From the NCBI GenBank assembly GCA_965214945.1, contig OZ244029.1, positions 2,728,001-2,792,000 on the forward strand: a DNA stretch of 64,000 bases. The letters run 5' to 3'. This document shows positions 22,935-32,290 of the stretch, one piece after another. The stretch comes from JAAXHB01 sp965214945 (GTDB lineage: Bacteria > Actinomycetota > Acidimicrobiia > Acidimicrobiales > Aldehydirespiratoraceae). Made by a program: the position numbers and the translations under genes. Each line of letters opens with the position of its first letter. Positions within the stretch are counted from its first letter, which is position 1. The notes under the pieces are model-generated. The model was not told the DNA's origin, ran no database searches, and worked only from the letters and a program-made list of their open reading frames with translations.

Positions 22935-24374
22935 TCAGGACCGCAGGTAGACGGTCTTAGTCCGGGTGAAGAAGTCCAGCGACGATTCACCGCCTTCGGC
23001 CCAGCCGGCACCGGAGTGGCCGTAGCCCTCGAAGGGGACGTGGAACGGAACCCCGGTTAGCGGCGAGTTCACCTTGACCGTTCCGGTGTGGGATCCCTGC
23101 CAGAAGCGGCGGGCGACAGCGATGTCGGCCGTGACAATGCCCGAGGTGAGGCCGTAGGCGGTGGCGTTGGCCTTGTTCAGCGCCTCGTCTATGCCGAAGA
23201 CCCGCTCATAGGTGATCACGGGGCCGAAGATCTCCTCGGTGGTCAGCGGGCCCGGCGCCGGCGACACCAGCAGTGCCGGTGCGACTCTGCCTTCTCGCCA
23301 GCCGGAGGGCCGGATCACGCGGTCGGTCTCGCTGTCGGCCTGCTCGACACACTCCTCGACGCGGTCGGACTCGCGGTCGGACACGAGGATCCCCAGCTCG
23401 TCGGATCCGTCGGCGTCGGCCATGGCAGCCACATGATCGGACAGGCGTTCCAGGAGCTGTTCGTATATCGCGTCGTGAGCCAGGATGCGGCCGGCGGCGG
23501 TGCAGATCTGGCCGTTGTTGCGGAAGCTGGAGGCGCTGATGATGGCGACCGCCTTATCGAGATCGGCATCCGCCCAGACCACGATCGTGTTCTTGCCACC
23601 AAGCTCGGCCTGGAACGGAACCTCCATGCGGAGCCGGTGCCGGATTGCCACAGCGGCCTCGTAAGAGCCGGTGAGGCTCACGCCGCACAGCTCGGGCGCT
23701 TCCAGCAGTTCACGCCCGATGACCGAGCTGCTGCCGGCAGCGGCCTGGACCACGCCCGGATCGAGACCGGCGTCTAGCAGCGTGGCCGCGATCAGTATGC
23801 CGGTGATGCCCGCGTTGGCGGATGGTTTAAAGACCACCGCGTTGCCAGCTGCCAGCGCGGCCGAGAGTTTGCGGATCGGGATCGTGAAGGGAAAGTTCCA
23901 GGGAGTGATCAGGGCCACCACGCCCAGCGGCTCCACGACGGTGAAGATGTCCTCATCGAAGTCAGTTCGGTATGTCGTTCCCAGGCGCCGGTAGCCGAGT
24001 TCGGCGTAGTAGTCGAGCACCGCTGCGCCCTTCGCAACCTCCACACGGGCCTCGGAGACGGGCTTGCCCATATCGGCCGACATCACCGGGGCCAGCTCGT
24101 CGACCCTGTCCCGGAACAGGCCCGCAGCCCGATGCAGCACCTCGGCTCGGGCCGCCGGCCCGAGCCCAGCCCAACGGGGCGCGGCCTCCGCCGCCGACCG
24201 GTAGGCGGCCCGGACGTCGGCAGGGCCGGCCGAGCGCAGCACAGCCAGCACGCTGCGGTCGGTGCGACTAACCAGCTTCAGCTCGGGGCCGCTCCCGGCG
24301 ACGACGTCACCGTCGATCAGGATGCCGACCTCATCGGTGTCGCCAACGGTTATCCGGCTAGGAATCTGCGTCAC
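22935..24374 (-). CDS. Aldehyde dehydrogenase family protein (second)
   Basis: 479 residues. NAD(P)-dependent ALDH with Cys in RNNGQICTAAGR and Glu in FQAELGGKNTIVVW; VVEPLGVVALITPWNFPF, GNAVVFKPSANAG, SLTGSYEA and EIFGPVITYERV are conserved. Its C-terminal VPFEGYGHSGAGWAEGG resembles vanillin/benzaldehyde-type and ketoglutarate-semialdehyde-type enzymes. GTG 24374 has GGGAGG upstream and coincides with the start of homology; the ATG at 24500 would put the start inside the divergent promoter. Translation leads to the CADD-like gene 84 bp on. Confidence 0.9.
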   Translation of the reverse strand: MTQIPSRITVGDTDEVGILIDGDVVAGSGPELKLVSRTDRSVLAVLRSAGPADVRAAYRSAAEAAPRWAGLGPAARAEVLHRAAGLFRDRVDELAPVMSADMGKPVSEARVEVAKGAAVLDYYAELGYRRLGTTYRTDFDEDIFTVVEPLGVVALITPWNFPFTIPIRKLSAALAAGNAVVFKPSANAGITGILIAATLLDAGLDPGVVQAAAGSSSVIGRELLEAPELCGVSLTGSYEAAVAIRHRLRMEVPFQAELGGKNTIVVWADADLDKAVAIISASSFRNNGQICTAAGRILAHDAIYEQLLERLSDHVAAMADADGSDELGILVSDRESDRVEECVEQADSETDRVIRPSGWREGRVAPALLVSPAPGPLTTEEIFGPVITYERVFGIDEALNKANATAYGLTSGIVTADIAVARRFWQGSHTGTVKVNSPLTGVPFHVPFEGYGHSGAGWAEGGESSLDFFTRTKTVYLRS

Positions 24375-24404
24375 GAATGCCTCCCGAAGGCCCTCTTCTA
24401 GGTT

Positions 24405-24415
24405 CGGTATACAAT
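24405..24415. promoter_or_regulatory. GTATACAAT box in the ALDH/MFS divergent promoter
   Basis: CGGTATACAAT lies 31 bp before the GTG of the minus-strand aldehyde dehydrogenase and 43 bp before the ATG of the plus-strand transporter. It shares GTATACAAT with sites at 19248 and 55546. The TACAAT could also serve as a -10 element for the transporter; operator and promoter readings are not exclusive. Confidence 0.5.
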
Positions 24416-24457
24416 ATTCACCAGGTCCGAAGCGTCCAACGAGAGGTGAGCCTGCCA

Positions 24458-25852
24458 ATGCTCGGTCGCTCCAGGCTCGGCCGGCTTGGACACGGCCCAA
24501 CGGCCATCGGCCATCGGAGCGGGACCGGCCCCACGGGCACCGGCCAACTTGTGGGGCCCGAACCGGCGGCCGCGTTCGCCGGGCTTGTCACTGCGGCCCT
24601 GGCCGTCACCACCGTCACCAACCTGGCTCCGCTGCTGTCCAGCGGTCTGGCCGTGCAGATCCTCGAGGATTTGCACTTCGACGAGACGGCCCTGGGGCTG
24701 ACCATCGGATCCTTCTATCTGACCGGGGCGCTGGGATCGGCCTTGTCGGGCCGAATCGTCGACCGGGTGGGGCCGCGGGCCTCGCTGCGCTTCACTGCAG
24801 CGGCCACGGCGGCGATGCTGCTGGGTGCAGGCGTGCTGGCGCGATCCTGGGCCGTCTTGACCGCGTTCGTGGCTCTGGCTGGGCTCACCAACGCCTTCGC
24901 CCAGCCCGCAACCAACCTCTACATCGCCCGAGGCATCCGCCCCGGGCGGCAGGGCATCGCCATCGGGATACAGAAATCGGGCGTCCCGGCGGCGTCGCTG
25001 CTGGGCGGGCTCGCCGTGCCCACGCTGGGCCTGACCATCGGCTGGAACTGGGCTTTCGTCTTCGGGGCCATATTGGCTCTGGCCGCTTCGGTGTATGTGC
25101 CCTCGACGCTGCCGAAACCGGGCGGGCCGTCAGCACCGGCAGGGCCAGCAGCCCGGGCGAAACTGTCGGGCCCGGAACCGGCCCAAGCAGCACCGGCGGC
25201 CGACAAGGCCTCGGCCCGTCCCGCTCGGCCCGACGTCCCGACCAGGCTGCTGGCTCTGCTGGCCACAGCGACCGGCCTGGGTGCTGCAGGGTCGGGATCG
25301 CTCGGCGGATTCTTCGTGGTGTCCGGAGTGGAGATCGGCTTCGACGAGGCGGTCGCCGGGATCCTGCTAGTGGTCGGCAGCGTGATCGGCATCGTCACGC
25401 GCCTGGCGCTGGGGGTGGCAGTCGATAAGGGCTCCGTCGGGGCCTGGAGTGCGCTGACGGTGATGTTCCTTGTGGCAGCGGCGGCTTTCGGCGGGCTGGC
25501 CACGGGGTCTAAGACGACGCTGATCGCGGTGCTCCCGTTCGCGTTCGCCACCGCCTTCGCCTGGCCCAGCGTCTACCACCTGGCCGTGGTGCGGGCCAAT
25601 CCGTCGGCGCCCGGGGCCGCTACCGGGATCACCATGACGGGAAGCTTCACAGGCGCCGTCGGCGGGCCGCTGATCTTCGGCGTCCTGGCCGAGACAGCCT
25701 CCTACAGCTGGGCTTGGGGCTTCACGATGATCTCCATGACCGCAGCCGCGGCAGTGATGACGGTGGTGGGGCGTCGCATCGGCAATCACGGCAGCCCTTC
25801 GAGCACCCGGACACAGCCGTCGGAAGTCGAGGCCGGAAGGACAGAGCCGTAA
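24458..25852 (+). CDS. MFS transporter
   Basis: 464 residues with about 12 membrane segments. N-half AAAFAGLVTAALAVTTVTNLAP and TGALGSALSGRIVDRVGPRASL (the loop 2-3 signature), then a long Pro/Ala-rich hydrophilic centre near residues 210-260, and C-half LVVGSVIGIVTRLALGVAVD. ATG 24458 has GAGAGGTGAG upstream and is preferred over ATG 24377, which would lie upstream of the GTATAC box. Divergent from the ALDH-CADD-ALDH operon, so probably its transporter. Related in style to the MFS gene at 53245. Confidence 0.85.
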   Translation: MLGRSRLGRLGHGPTAIGHRSGTGPTGTGQLVGPEPAAAFAGLVTAALAVTTVTNLAPLLSSGLAVQILEDLHFDETALGLTIGSFYLTGALGSALSGRIVDRVGPRASLRFTAAATAAMLLGAGVLARSWAVLTAFVALAGLTNAFAQPATNLYIARGIRPGRQGIAIGIQKSGVPAASLLGGLAVPTLGLTIGWNWAFVFGAILALAASVYVPSTLPKPGGPSAPAGPAARAKLSGPEPAQAAPAADKASARPARPDVPTRLLALLATATGLGAAGSGSLGGFFVVSGVEIGFDEAVAGILLVVGSVIGIVTRLALGVAVDKGSVGAWSALTVMFLVAAAAFGGLATGSKTTLIAVLPFAFATAFAWPSVYHLAVVRANPSAPGAATGITMTGSFTGAVGGPLIFGVLAETASYSWAWGFTMISMTAAAAVMTVVGRRIGNHGSPSSTRTQPSEVEAGRTEP

Positions 25853-25864
25853 CCACGGCCCGAG

Positions 25865-25973
25865 GCGCGACGTTGGTTGCGGTGGATCAACAGTTGTCGC
25901 CTCGGACACCAAGTCGGCGGGCTGGCCGAGCTGGAGGGCGCGACGTTGGGTGCTGTGGATCAACAGTTGTCGC
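25865..25973. repeat. 36-bp direct repeat overlapping a gene end
   Basis: Copies at 25865-25900 and 25938-25973 match at 34 of 36 positions (GCGCGACGTTGGTTGCGGTG then GATCAACAGTTGTCGC), 73 bp apart. The second copy includes the last codons (DNC) and stop of the minus-strand amidohydrolase; the first is an extra copy downstream, in the short gap after the MFS gene. Confidence 0.85.
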
Positions 25974-27072
25974 TGCTCTCAGAGAAGCGGTAAAGGCGTT
26001 CGGCGTTGTCGGCCAGCACGGCCTGCTTGTCGGCATCGGAGAGTCCCGGGTTCGCGAGCAGCTCCTCGATCTCGTGGCTGCAGGTGGCGGAGGTGACCTC
26101 GTGGGGGAAGTCCGATGAGAACACCAGCGGACCGCTGCCGGCCAGCTCCACGAACCGGGCCAGGCCCAGCTCGTCGCCTTCGCAGCCGACGAAGATGCGG
26201 CCGGCGTCGACATGTCCCAGCAGATAGTCGCTGGCCTTGCCGGCTATAGCGGGGAAGCGGCCGTCAGGGTCGTGTTGGCTGAAGGCAGCCCAGGAGTTGT
26301 CGAAGCGCTCCAGGCAGGTGACGAACCAGTTGATCCCGCCCTCGAGGAACGCGATCCGCAGCCCAGGGTGGCGGTCGAGTAGGCCGTTTCCGACGATGCC
26401 GGCAAGCGCGATCATCTGGCCCCAAGGATGGCCGAGGGCGTGGATGACGGGCCACACGTCGAGATGGTCGATGCCCCAGCCGATGTGGCAGCCGCCGTGC
26501 ACGGACAGACAGCAGCCCAGCCGCTCGGCCTCGGCGAACACGGGCCAATACTCGCGGCTGCCGAGATGTCCCTTGAGCCCGTTGGAGGGCAGCATCGCCC
26601 CCTTGAAGCCGCGCCGGCCCGCCGTCCGCCGGAGCTCGTCGACCGCGGCTTCGGGTATCTGCATAGGCAGCAGCGCCATCCCTGACAGACGCGGATCGAC
26701 CGCCATGAAAGTGTCGTGGAGCCAGTCGTTGTAGGCCCGGCACAGAGCCACCGCCACCTCGGGGTAATTGATCCGGCCCACCGACAGGCCGGCTGTGGGG
26801 TAGAGAACGGCTCGCTCAATCCCGACCTCGTCGAGGAACTGGCGCCACTGCGATGCCCGCACCTTTCCGGACCGGTTGAAGCTCGCGACCGAGTGCCTGA
26901 AGCTGGTGTGGACATGGTCGAGCGGGGGGAACAGGCCCACCAACGGGGGCACCAGGCCCACGCTGCGGGGTGTCTCAAGCGCCATCTCGCGATACGCCTC
27001 GGGCAGGTACTCGAGGATCTCTGTGGAGTCCTCCTGCACGTGGCCGTCGGCGTCGATTACCCGGTTCGCCAT
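25960..27072 (-). CDS. Amidohydrolase-2 family (ACMSD-like) hydrolase/decarboxylase
   Basis: 370 residues. TIM-barrel metal enzyme: N-terminal VIDADGHVQED, central LGCCLSVHGGCHIGWG and IHALGHPWGQMIALAG, then RIAFLEGGINWF, and C-terminal LVFSSDFPHEVTSA with the catalytic Asp. Members include aminocarboxymuconate semialdehyde decarboxylase, resorcylate decarboxylases and lactone hydrolases. It begins 2 bp after the epimerase stop, so the two are cotranslated. The closing codons are duplicated in a downstream repeat. Confidence 0.87.
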   Translation of the reverse strand: MANRVIDADGHVQEDSTEILEYLPEAYREMALETPRSVGLVPPLVGLFPPLDHVHTSFRHSVASFNRSGKVRASQWRQFLDEVGIERAVLYPTAGLSVGRINYPEVAVALCRAYNDWLHDTFMAVDPRLSGMALLPMQIPEAAVDELRRTAGRRGFKGAMLPSNGLKGHLGSREYWPVFAEAERLGCCLSVHGGCHIGWGIDHLDVWPVIHALGHPWGQMIALAGIVGNGLLDRHPGLRIAFLEGGINWFVTCLERFDNSWAAFSQHDPDGRFPAIAGKASDYLLGHVDAGRIFVGCEGDELGLARFVELAGSGPLVFSSDFPHEVTSATCSHEIEELLANPGLSDADKQAVLADNAERLYRFSESSDNC

Positions 27073-27074
27073 GC

Positions 27075-28082
27075 TCAGGCCCAGTCCTCAGGCCCGCGCC
27101 CAGTGTCGGCGTGTGCCAGCCAGTCGAGGTAGTCGGCCACGGCGCGGCCCATAGGGAACTCAACTTTGTAGCCGAGGTCCCGCCGGGAGGCCGACAGATC
27201 CATGGGGCTAGTTGGGTTGCCATACTTGGTCATCGAGTCCTCTTGGGTGACCTCCAACTCCAAGGGGCGGCCCGTGGCCTGCTCGATGCGGCCGATGATC
27301 TCTCGGATGGTGTGCAGCTCGCCCATGGAGGCGTTGTAGACCCGGTTCGACACATCGGCGGCGTACGCGGCCCGCACCACCGCCTGGGCCCCGTCGGACG
27401 AGTAGGTGTAGTCCATGCCCTGGCGGTCGAGGTCGGGCTCGGCGATCCGGTAGGACCGCTGCCGATGGGCGCACTCGATGAGCTGCTTGAGCAGCTTGGA
27501 GGGCCCTCCGCCGGGCACCCCGTGCCAGGGCCCGAACACTCCGCCGAAGCGCACCGACACCGTCTCCAGCCCGTAGGAGTCGCGGTAGTTGTGGCACAGC
27601 CACTCAGAGGCCAGCTTCATTGACGCGTACAGCGACGGCGGATACTCACTGACGACGTCCATCGTGAAGTCCTCCACAGTGTCGTCGCCGGACTGCACCC
27701 TACGGCGGCCCATCGTCACCACCGTGGAGCTGCAGAACACCAGCCGGGTCACGCCGGTGAGACGGGCCGCCTCGAGCACGTTGAGCGTTCCTGTCAGGTT
27801 GACCCTCACCCCCGCCACCGGCCGGGCGATGAGGTCTCTGGTGAGCAGCGACGCGGTGTGGATGATCCGGTCGATCCCGTGAGCGTCGATGACGCTGATC
27901 AGGTCGCCGATGTCGCCGATGTCGCCGGACACCATCGTGACTGCGCCAATGTCGAGCCGCTCTCTGAGGTTGGGCATGCTGAAGCCGACGTCGTAGAGCA
28001 CAGGAGGCTCTCTGCCTTCGTCGATGATCCGGGACGCGGCCAGCGAGCCGATCATCCCGGCGCCGGTGATGAGGGTGGTCAC
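27075..28082 (-). CDS. NAD-dependent epimerase/dehydratase (extended SDR)
   Basis: 335 residues. Rossmann TLITGAGMIGSLAA, GDIGDIGDLISVI, SLYASMK (YxxxK) and VSVRFGGVFGPWHG mark the family. GTG 28082 is supported by AAGGAGCTGATC just upstream; the ORF could extend to 28607 but that would cover the regulator gene. Similar to the 11557 protein at both ends (MTTLITG start, MDYTY region). It leads the short operon with the amidohydrolase-2 gene and is divergent from the GntR regulator. Confidence 0.88.
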   Translation of the reverse strand: MTTLITGAGMIGSLAASRIIDEGREPPVLYDVGFSMPNLRERLDIGAVTMVSGDIGDIGDLISVIDAHGIDRIIHTASLLTRDLIARPVAGVRVNLTGTLNVLEAARLTGVTRLVFCSSTVVTMGRRRVQSGDDTVEDFTMDVVSEYPPSLYASMKLASEWLCHNYRDSYGLETVSVRFGGVFGPWHGVPGGGPSKLLKQLIECAHRQRSYRIAEPDLDRQGMDYTYSSDGAQAVVRAAYAADVSNRVYNASMGELHTIREIIGRIEQATGRPLELEVTQEDSMTKYGNPTSPMDLSASRRDLGYKVEFPMGRAVADYLDWLAHADTGRGPEDWA

Positions 28083-28170
28083 GATCAGCTCCTTGACCGT
28101 CGGGAACAGGGGCCGGCCGGCCATCGGCTTTTTGGCCTCATCGGTGGCCGGCAGGCAGGCACGGCAACGG

Positions 28171-28204
28171 CATACGGTATTCTCCATACACCATTCTTCA
28201 TACG
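28171..28204. promoter_or_regulatory. Degenerate ATAC/GTAT motifs between epimerase and GntR genes
   Basis: CATACGGTATTCTCCATACA (28171-28190) followed by CATTCTTCATACG has alternating GTAT and ATAC half-sites. GGTAT-N5-ATAC repeats the layout inside the palindrome at 19214. It lies in the 225-bp divergent gap 28083-28307, otherwise featureless, and could be an autoregulatory site. Confidence 0.35.
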
Positions 28205-28307
28205 CTGCTTCCCGTACACGTCCAGGCCGTCCGACACGCCGGGCAGCCCTACGGGCCGGTGAGCGGAGCCAACGACGAGTGACTGGGCGGCAGCCCGAGC
28301 CGCAGAG

Positions 28308-28985
28308 GTGAGTCGGTTGAACTCCCATGTCGAGCACAAACCCCTCAGGGAGGTGGTCACCAGCCGGATCCGTTCGATGATCATCCACGGCGAGCTGGCG
28401 CCTGGCGAACGCCTGGTCGAGGGTCAGCTGGCCGAACGGCTGGGGGTCAGCCGCAACCCGGTGCGCGAGGCGATCCGCTCTCTGGAGGCGACCGGCCTGG
28501 TGGAGGTGACACCCCGAAAGGGCGCCTACGTGTGCGTCATCAACCGCGAGCAGGTGCGCCAGATCCAGGAGCTGCGGCTGATTGTGGAGGGCTACGCCGT
28601 GAGCCAAGCCGCCCTAACCCGAACCGAGGACGACCTGACTCTGCTCCACGACTGTCTCAGCCGCGGCCGCGCCGCCACTGAAGCCGGCGACGCCGCGGCC
28701 GCCGCTATCCACCATCGCGATTTCCACCGGGCCGTGGAACGAGCCGCCGGTAACCCTTTCCTGGGACAGGTCATCAACCCGCTGCGACAGCAGACGGAAC
28801 TGGTCTTCTCGGTAGTGGTCGATGCCCGCGGCGACATCACCTGGACGGACCACCAGGCCATCTACGACGCGGTCGCTGCCGGCGACAGCGACGTCGCCCG
28901 CAAGCTCATGCGCGAGCACATCACCAACGCTCTTGAAACCTTCGAGCGAGCCGCCGGCAACACCGAAATCGGCGCAGCCGGCTAG
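28308..28985 (+). CDS. GntR-family transcriptional regulator, FCD (FadR) subgroup
   Basis: 225 residues. N-terminal winged helix-turn-helix: LREVVTSRIRSMIIHGELAPGERL, then LAERLGVSRNPVREAIRSLEATGLV and a wing PRKGAYV. The C-terminal FCD helical bundle (about 90-215) has ELRLIVEGYAVSQAA, HHRDFHRAVERAAGNPF and DHQAIYDAVAAGD...MREHI, with the Asp/His residues that often hold a metal and a carboxylate effector. FCD regulators typically repress catabolic operons and respond to their acids. GTG 28308 is the first start; no strong ribosome site is seen. Confidence 0.9.
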   Translation: MSRLNSHVEHKPLREVVTSRIRSMIIHGELAPGERLVEGQLAERLGVSRNPVREAIRSLEATGLVEVTPRKGAYVCVINREQVRQIQELRLIVEGYAVSQAALTRTEDDLTLLHDCLSRGRAATEAGDAAAAAIHHRDFHRAVERAAGNPFLGQVINPLRQQTELVFSVVVDARGDITWTDHQAIYDAVAAGDSDVARKLMREHITNALETFERAAGNTEIGAAG

Positions 28986-29060
28986 GGCCGGCAAGCTCGG
29001 ATCACGGGTACACGGTGCAAGGAGCTAGGGCTGGCAAGCCCGGATCACAGTTCACTGTGC
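28981..29060. repeat. Direct repeat filling the gap between convergent genes
   Basis: GCTAGGGCCGGCAAGCTCGG (28981-) recurs as GCTAGGGCTGGCAAGCCCGG (29024-), followed in both by ATCAC and ending near CGGTGC/CTGTGC. The first copy holds the GntR stop codon, the second runs over the stop of the convergent MFS gene. Confidence 0.8.
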
Positions 29061-30241
29061 TTGGAGGTGTGGACGGCGGCGTGCATGGAGGCGTGGACAG
29101 CGGCCGCCACCAGCAGCGGCACCGCCAGTGATGCCAGCATCAGCACCTCAAGCTCCAAGAAGCGCAACAGCAAGCTGACCACACCGGACAGCAGGGCGGC
29201 GGAGCCCAGCAGAGCGGCCCGGAAAGTGCCGATGCCCCATCCGGACTGAGGCGGCAGCGCCCCTACCAGCATGGCGTTGGCCACCGGCAAGACCGAGACG
29301 GCTATGCCCACGAACGGGGCCAGCAGACCCACGCCCACCTCGGCCGGGGCCAGCAGCATGGGCACCCCCAGAGCTGAGGTGACCAGCATCATGAGCCGGG
29401 CTGTCCATAGCCCTCCGTAGCGGTCGTAAAGGGCGCCGCCCACAAGCTTCGCGCCGGCAGACAGCACCCGCCCGGCCGCGATCAGCGTGACCACCAGCCC
29501 GAGGTGCACACCCCGGTCCACGAAGTAGACGGGCGCGAAGCCGATCACCACATAGTGCATGGACACGCCGCCGACACTGGCAAGCAACGACAGGTGCAGC
29601 ACGCGCATTCGGGCGTACCGGCGCAGCTGGGCCAGCAGCGCCGGTGGGGATGGGTCGCGGCCGGGCTCGGGCCAGCGCGGAATCCACACAACGGCGACCA
29701 CCGCCGGAAGCGCGCCGGCGTAGAAGACCCAGCGCCAGTTGCCCTCGCCCACATTGCCAGTCAGTGCGGCGGCAGCAAGGCCGAATGAGTAGGCCAGCCC
29801 GTAGGCGGCTATGGCCTTGCCCACAGCACCCGGATAGAGGCGGGCTACTGCGGCCAGAGCCGGTGGGAAGAAGATGCCGAACGCGATCCCGAGCAGGCCC
29901 TGACCGGCCAGCAGCGGCCAGAACGACGGCGCCGCCCCCGACAGGATCATGCCCGCGGCGAGGCACGAGGACGCCGTTCGCACCAGAGCCCGATCGCTCA
30001 TCCAGCGGCTCGAGGCACCCCCTGCGACGTTGAAGCAGGCGATGCCCGCCGCCACCACCGCCAGGATGGCCGCCTGATGGCTCTCCCGTAGGTCGAGGTC
30101 GTCCCGCACAAGCGGGAACAGCGGGGAGATCATCGTCTCCGACCCGCCCAGGAGGAAGTACAGGGTGAACAGGTACCCGAACGGCACCCACCGCCGCTTG
30201 GAAGGCGGCTCCAGCCCGGTGTCGGGGGAGGCCGAACTCAA
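29045..30241 (-). CDS. MFS transporter
   Basis: 398 residues, about 12 hydrophobic segments. WVPFGYLFTLYFLLGGSETM, ASSRWMSDRALVRTASS (loop 2-3), FGIFFPPALAAVARLYPG and ALYDRYGGLWTARLMM. Its C-terminus is His-rich (HASMHAAVHTSKHSEL). The only start before the first membrane segment is TTG 30241, 10 bp after the OppF-like stop, so it is probably the last gene of the large minus-strand operon. The substrate may be a product of that pathway. Confidence 0.8.
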   Translation of the reverse strand: MSSASPDTGLEPPSKRRWVPFGYLFTLYFLLGGSETMISPLFPLVRDDLDLRESHQAAILAVVAAGIACFNVAGGASSRWMSDRALVRTASSCLAAGMILSGAAPSFWPLLAGQGLLGIAFGIFFPPALAAVARLYPGAVGKAIAAYGLAYSFGLAAAALTGNVGEGNWRWVFYAGALPAVVAVVWIPRWPEPGRDPSPPALLAQLRRYARMRVLHLSLLASVGGVSMHYVVIGFAPVYFVDRGVHLGLVVTLIAAGRVLSAGAKLVGGALYDRYGGLWTARLMMLVTSALGVPMLLAPAEVGVGLLAPFVGIAVSVLPVANAMLVGALPPQSGWGIGTFRAALLGSAALLSGVVSLLLRFLELEVLMLASLAVPLLVAAAVHASMHAAVHTSKHSEL

Positions 30242-30251
30242 CTCGCCGCGG

Positions 30252-31265
30252 TCAGTTCACCCAGCAGGCTACGAGGTGGCCCGGCGAGCGCTCTGCCAGC
30301 GGCGGCAGCTCATGGAAGCACTGCTCGACCGCCACCGGGCACCGGGTGTTGAACCGGCATCCCTTGGGCGGGTCCATGGGGCTGGGGAGATCGCCGGTGA
30401 GAGGAGTGTGATCGGTCTGGGCGGCCGGGTCGGGTACGGGAACGGCCGAAAGCAGGGCCTGAGTGTAGGGATGGGTCGCGTTGTCGTAGATGTCGGACCG
30501 GGAGCCGATCTCCACCAGCCGGCCCAGGTACATGATCGCCACCCTGTCGGAGATGTGCCGGACCACGGCCAGGTTGTGCGAGATGAACAGATAGGAGAGG
30601 CCCACCGCGGCCTGGAGTTCTGCCATCAGGTTCACGATCTGGGCTTGGATCGACACATCGAGAGCGGACGTGGCCTCATCGGCTACGACGAACCCGGGGC
30701 GCAGCGCCAGGGCCCGGGCGATGACCACCCGCTGCCGCTGACCGCCGGAGAAGGCGTGGGGGTACTTGCCTGCGGCGCTGGCCGGCATTCCCACCATCTC
30801 CAGCAGACCGGCGACGGCCGACTCCAGCTCCCTGCCCCGAATACGGGTGTGCACCAGGTAGGGCTCGGCGATGCTGGCACCGACCTTCAGCTTGGGATTC
30901 AGCGCCGAGTACGGGTCCTGGAAGATCATCTGCATGTGCTTGCGCATGGCCCGCCAGCGCGACCGGGACAGGTCGGTCACATCCTCGCCCCGAAAGAACA
31001 CCCGGCCCGCGATGGGCCGCACCGCCCCCAACAGGGCTCGGCCTGCGGTCGATTTGCCGCATCCCGACTCGCCCACCAGGCCGACGGTCTCGCCTGGGGC
31101 CACTGCGATATCGAAGTCGTCGAGAGCGTGGACGGTGCGGCGGCGGCTGCCGACGCGTTTGGAGAAGTGAACGGTGAGGCCCCTGCCTTCGATGATCGGG
31201 CCTTCCGCGGCCGGCGGGTCGCCGGTCGAAGCGGCGTGAGCGACGCCCGCGTCGTGGCGAGTCAT
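30252..31265 (-). CDS. Oligopeptide-type ABC ATPase (OppF/DppF-like)
   Basis: 337 residues. Walker A GESGCGKST, signature FSGGQRQRVVIARAL, Walker B VVADEATSALDVS, and the C-terminal oligopeptide-family extension GDLPSPMDPPKGCRFNTRCPVAVEQC. It energises import of peptides or related solutes with the OppD-like partner. ATG 31265 overlaps the OppD stop as ATGA, so the two are translationally coupled. Confidence 0.92.
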   Translation of the reverse strand: MTRHDAGVAHAASTGDPPAAEGPIIEGRGLTVHFSKRVGSRRRTVHALDDFDIAVAPGETVGLVGESGCGKSTAGRALLGAVRPIAGRVFFRGEDVTDLSRSRWRAMRKHMQMIFQDPYSALNPKLKVGASIAEPYLVHTRIRGRELESAVAGLLEMVGMPASAAGKYPHAFSGGQRQRVVIARALALRPGFVVADEATSALDVSIQAQIVNLMAELQAAVGLSYLFISHNLAVVRHISDRVAIMYLGRLVEIGSRSDIYDNATHPYTQALLSAVPVPDPAAQTDHTPLTGDLPSPMDPPKGCRFNTRCPVAVEQCFHELPPLAERSPGHLVACWVN

Positions 31266-32290
31266 TGCGATCCCGGCCCTCGTGTCTGTGGGTCCCTGCG
31301 CGCGAAGCAGGCCACCCAGCGCCGGTCGTCCAGCCGTTTCAGTTCGGGCGCCGACTGCCCGCATCGGTCGTGAGCTTCGGGGCATCGGGGCTCGAACGCG
31401 CAGCCCGCCGGAGGCTGCGCCCTGTCCAAGGGTTCGCCCGGTATCCCCTCGAGCGCCTCGGAATGACGGTCGACCCGCGGCACCGACTGGAGCAGACCCA
31501 GCGAGTACGGGTGCTGGGGCCGGGCAAACATGTCGGCGATAGGGGCGCGCTCGATGATCCGGCCCGCGTACATCACCTGTACCCGGTCGCAGAACTGGGC
31601 CACCACTCCCAGGTCGTGGGTGATCATCAGCACCGACACTCCGAGCTCGGTGGACAGGTCGTGCAGCAGGGTTAGCACCTGGTCCTGGATGGTCACGTCG
31701 AGCCCGGTCGTCGGCTCGTCCGCGATCAGCAGCTCTGGCTCGCAGGCCAGTGCCGTGGCGATCATCACCCGCTGGCGCATTCCGCCGGAGAGTTCGAAGG
31801 CGTAGGCCTTCAGCCGCTCCCGTGGGTTGGCGATGCCCACCATGTCGAGCAGCTCCACAGAGCGCGCCCGGACATCTGAGCCCCGCAGTCCTGCCCGGCG
31901 TCGTAGCAGCTCGCGGAGTTGGGCCCCGACCGTCTTGAGCGGGTTGAGCGAGACCATCGGATCCTGGAAGATCATGGCCACCTCGCGGCCGCGCACCCGG
32001 TTGGCGACGGCCGGGTCGAGCATGTCCTGGCCCTTCCAGCGCACCGACCCCCCGACGAAGCGGCCCGGCGGCAGCACCATGCCCAAGATGGCTAGGCCCA
32101 TGACGCTCTTGCCCGAGCCTGACTCGCCGACCACACCGAGCCTTTCGTGAGAGCCGACGTTGAGAGTCAGACGATCGACGCCTAAGACTGTCCCGTCCCT
32201 GGTGGGGAACCCGACGGTGAGATCCCTGATCTCCAGCAACCGCTCGCCGGCGGCCGGGGGCTGCATGTCAGGCTGGGGGTTGCATGTCAC
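31262..32290 (-). CDS. Oligopeptide-type ABC ATPase (OppD/DppD-like)
   Basis: 342 residues. Walker A GESGSGKS, signature LSGGMRQRVMIATAL, Walker B LIADEPTTGLDVT. The C-terminal segment GEPLDRAQPPAGCAFEPRCP...C is the Cys-containing domain of this family. GTG 32290 overlaps the OppC stop as GTGA; ATG 32266 is an alternative, and neither has a good ribosome site, which favours coupling. Confidence 0.9.
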   Translation of the reverse strand: MTCNPQPDMQPPAAGERLLEIRDLTVGFPTRDGTVLGVDRLTLNVGSHERLGVVGESGSGKSVMGLAILGMVLPPGRFVGGSVRWKGQDMLDPAVANRVRGREVAMIFQDPMVSLNPLKTVGAQLRELLRRRAGLRGSDVRARSVELLDMVGIANPRERLKAYAFELSGGMRQRVMIATALACEPELLIADEPTTGLDVTIQDQVLTLLHDLSTELGVSVLMITHDLGVVAQFCDRVQVMYAGRIIERAPIADMFARPQHPYSLGLLQSVPRVDRHSEALEGIPGEPLDRAQPPAGCAFEPRCPEAHDRCGQSAPELKRLDDRRWVACFARRDPQTRGPGSQ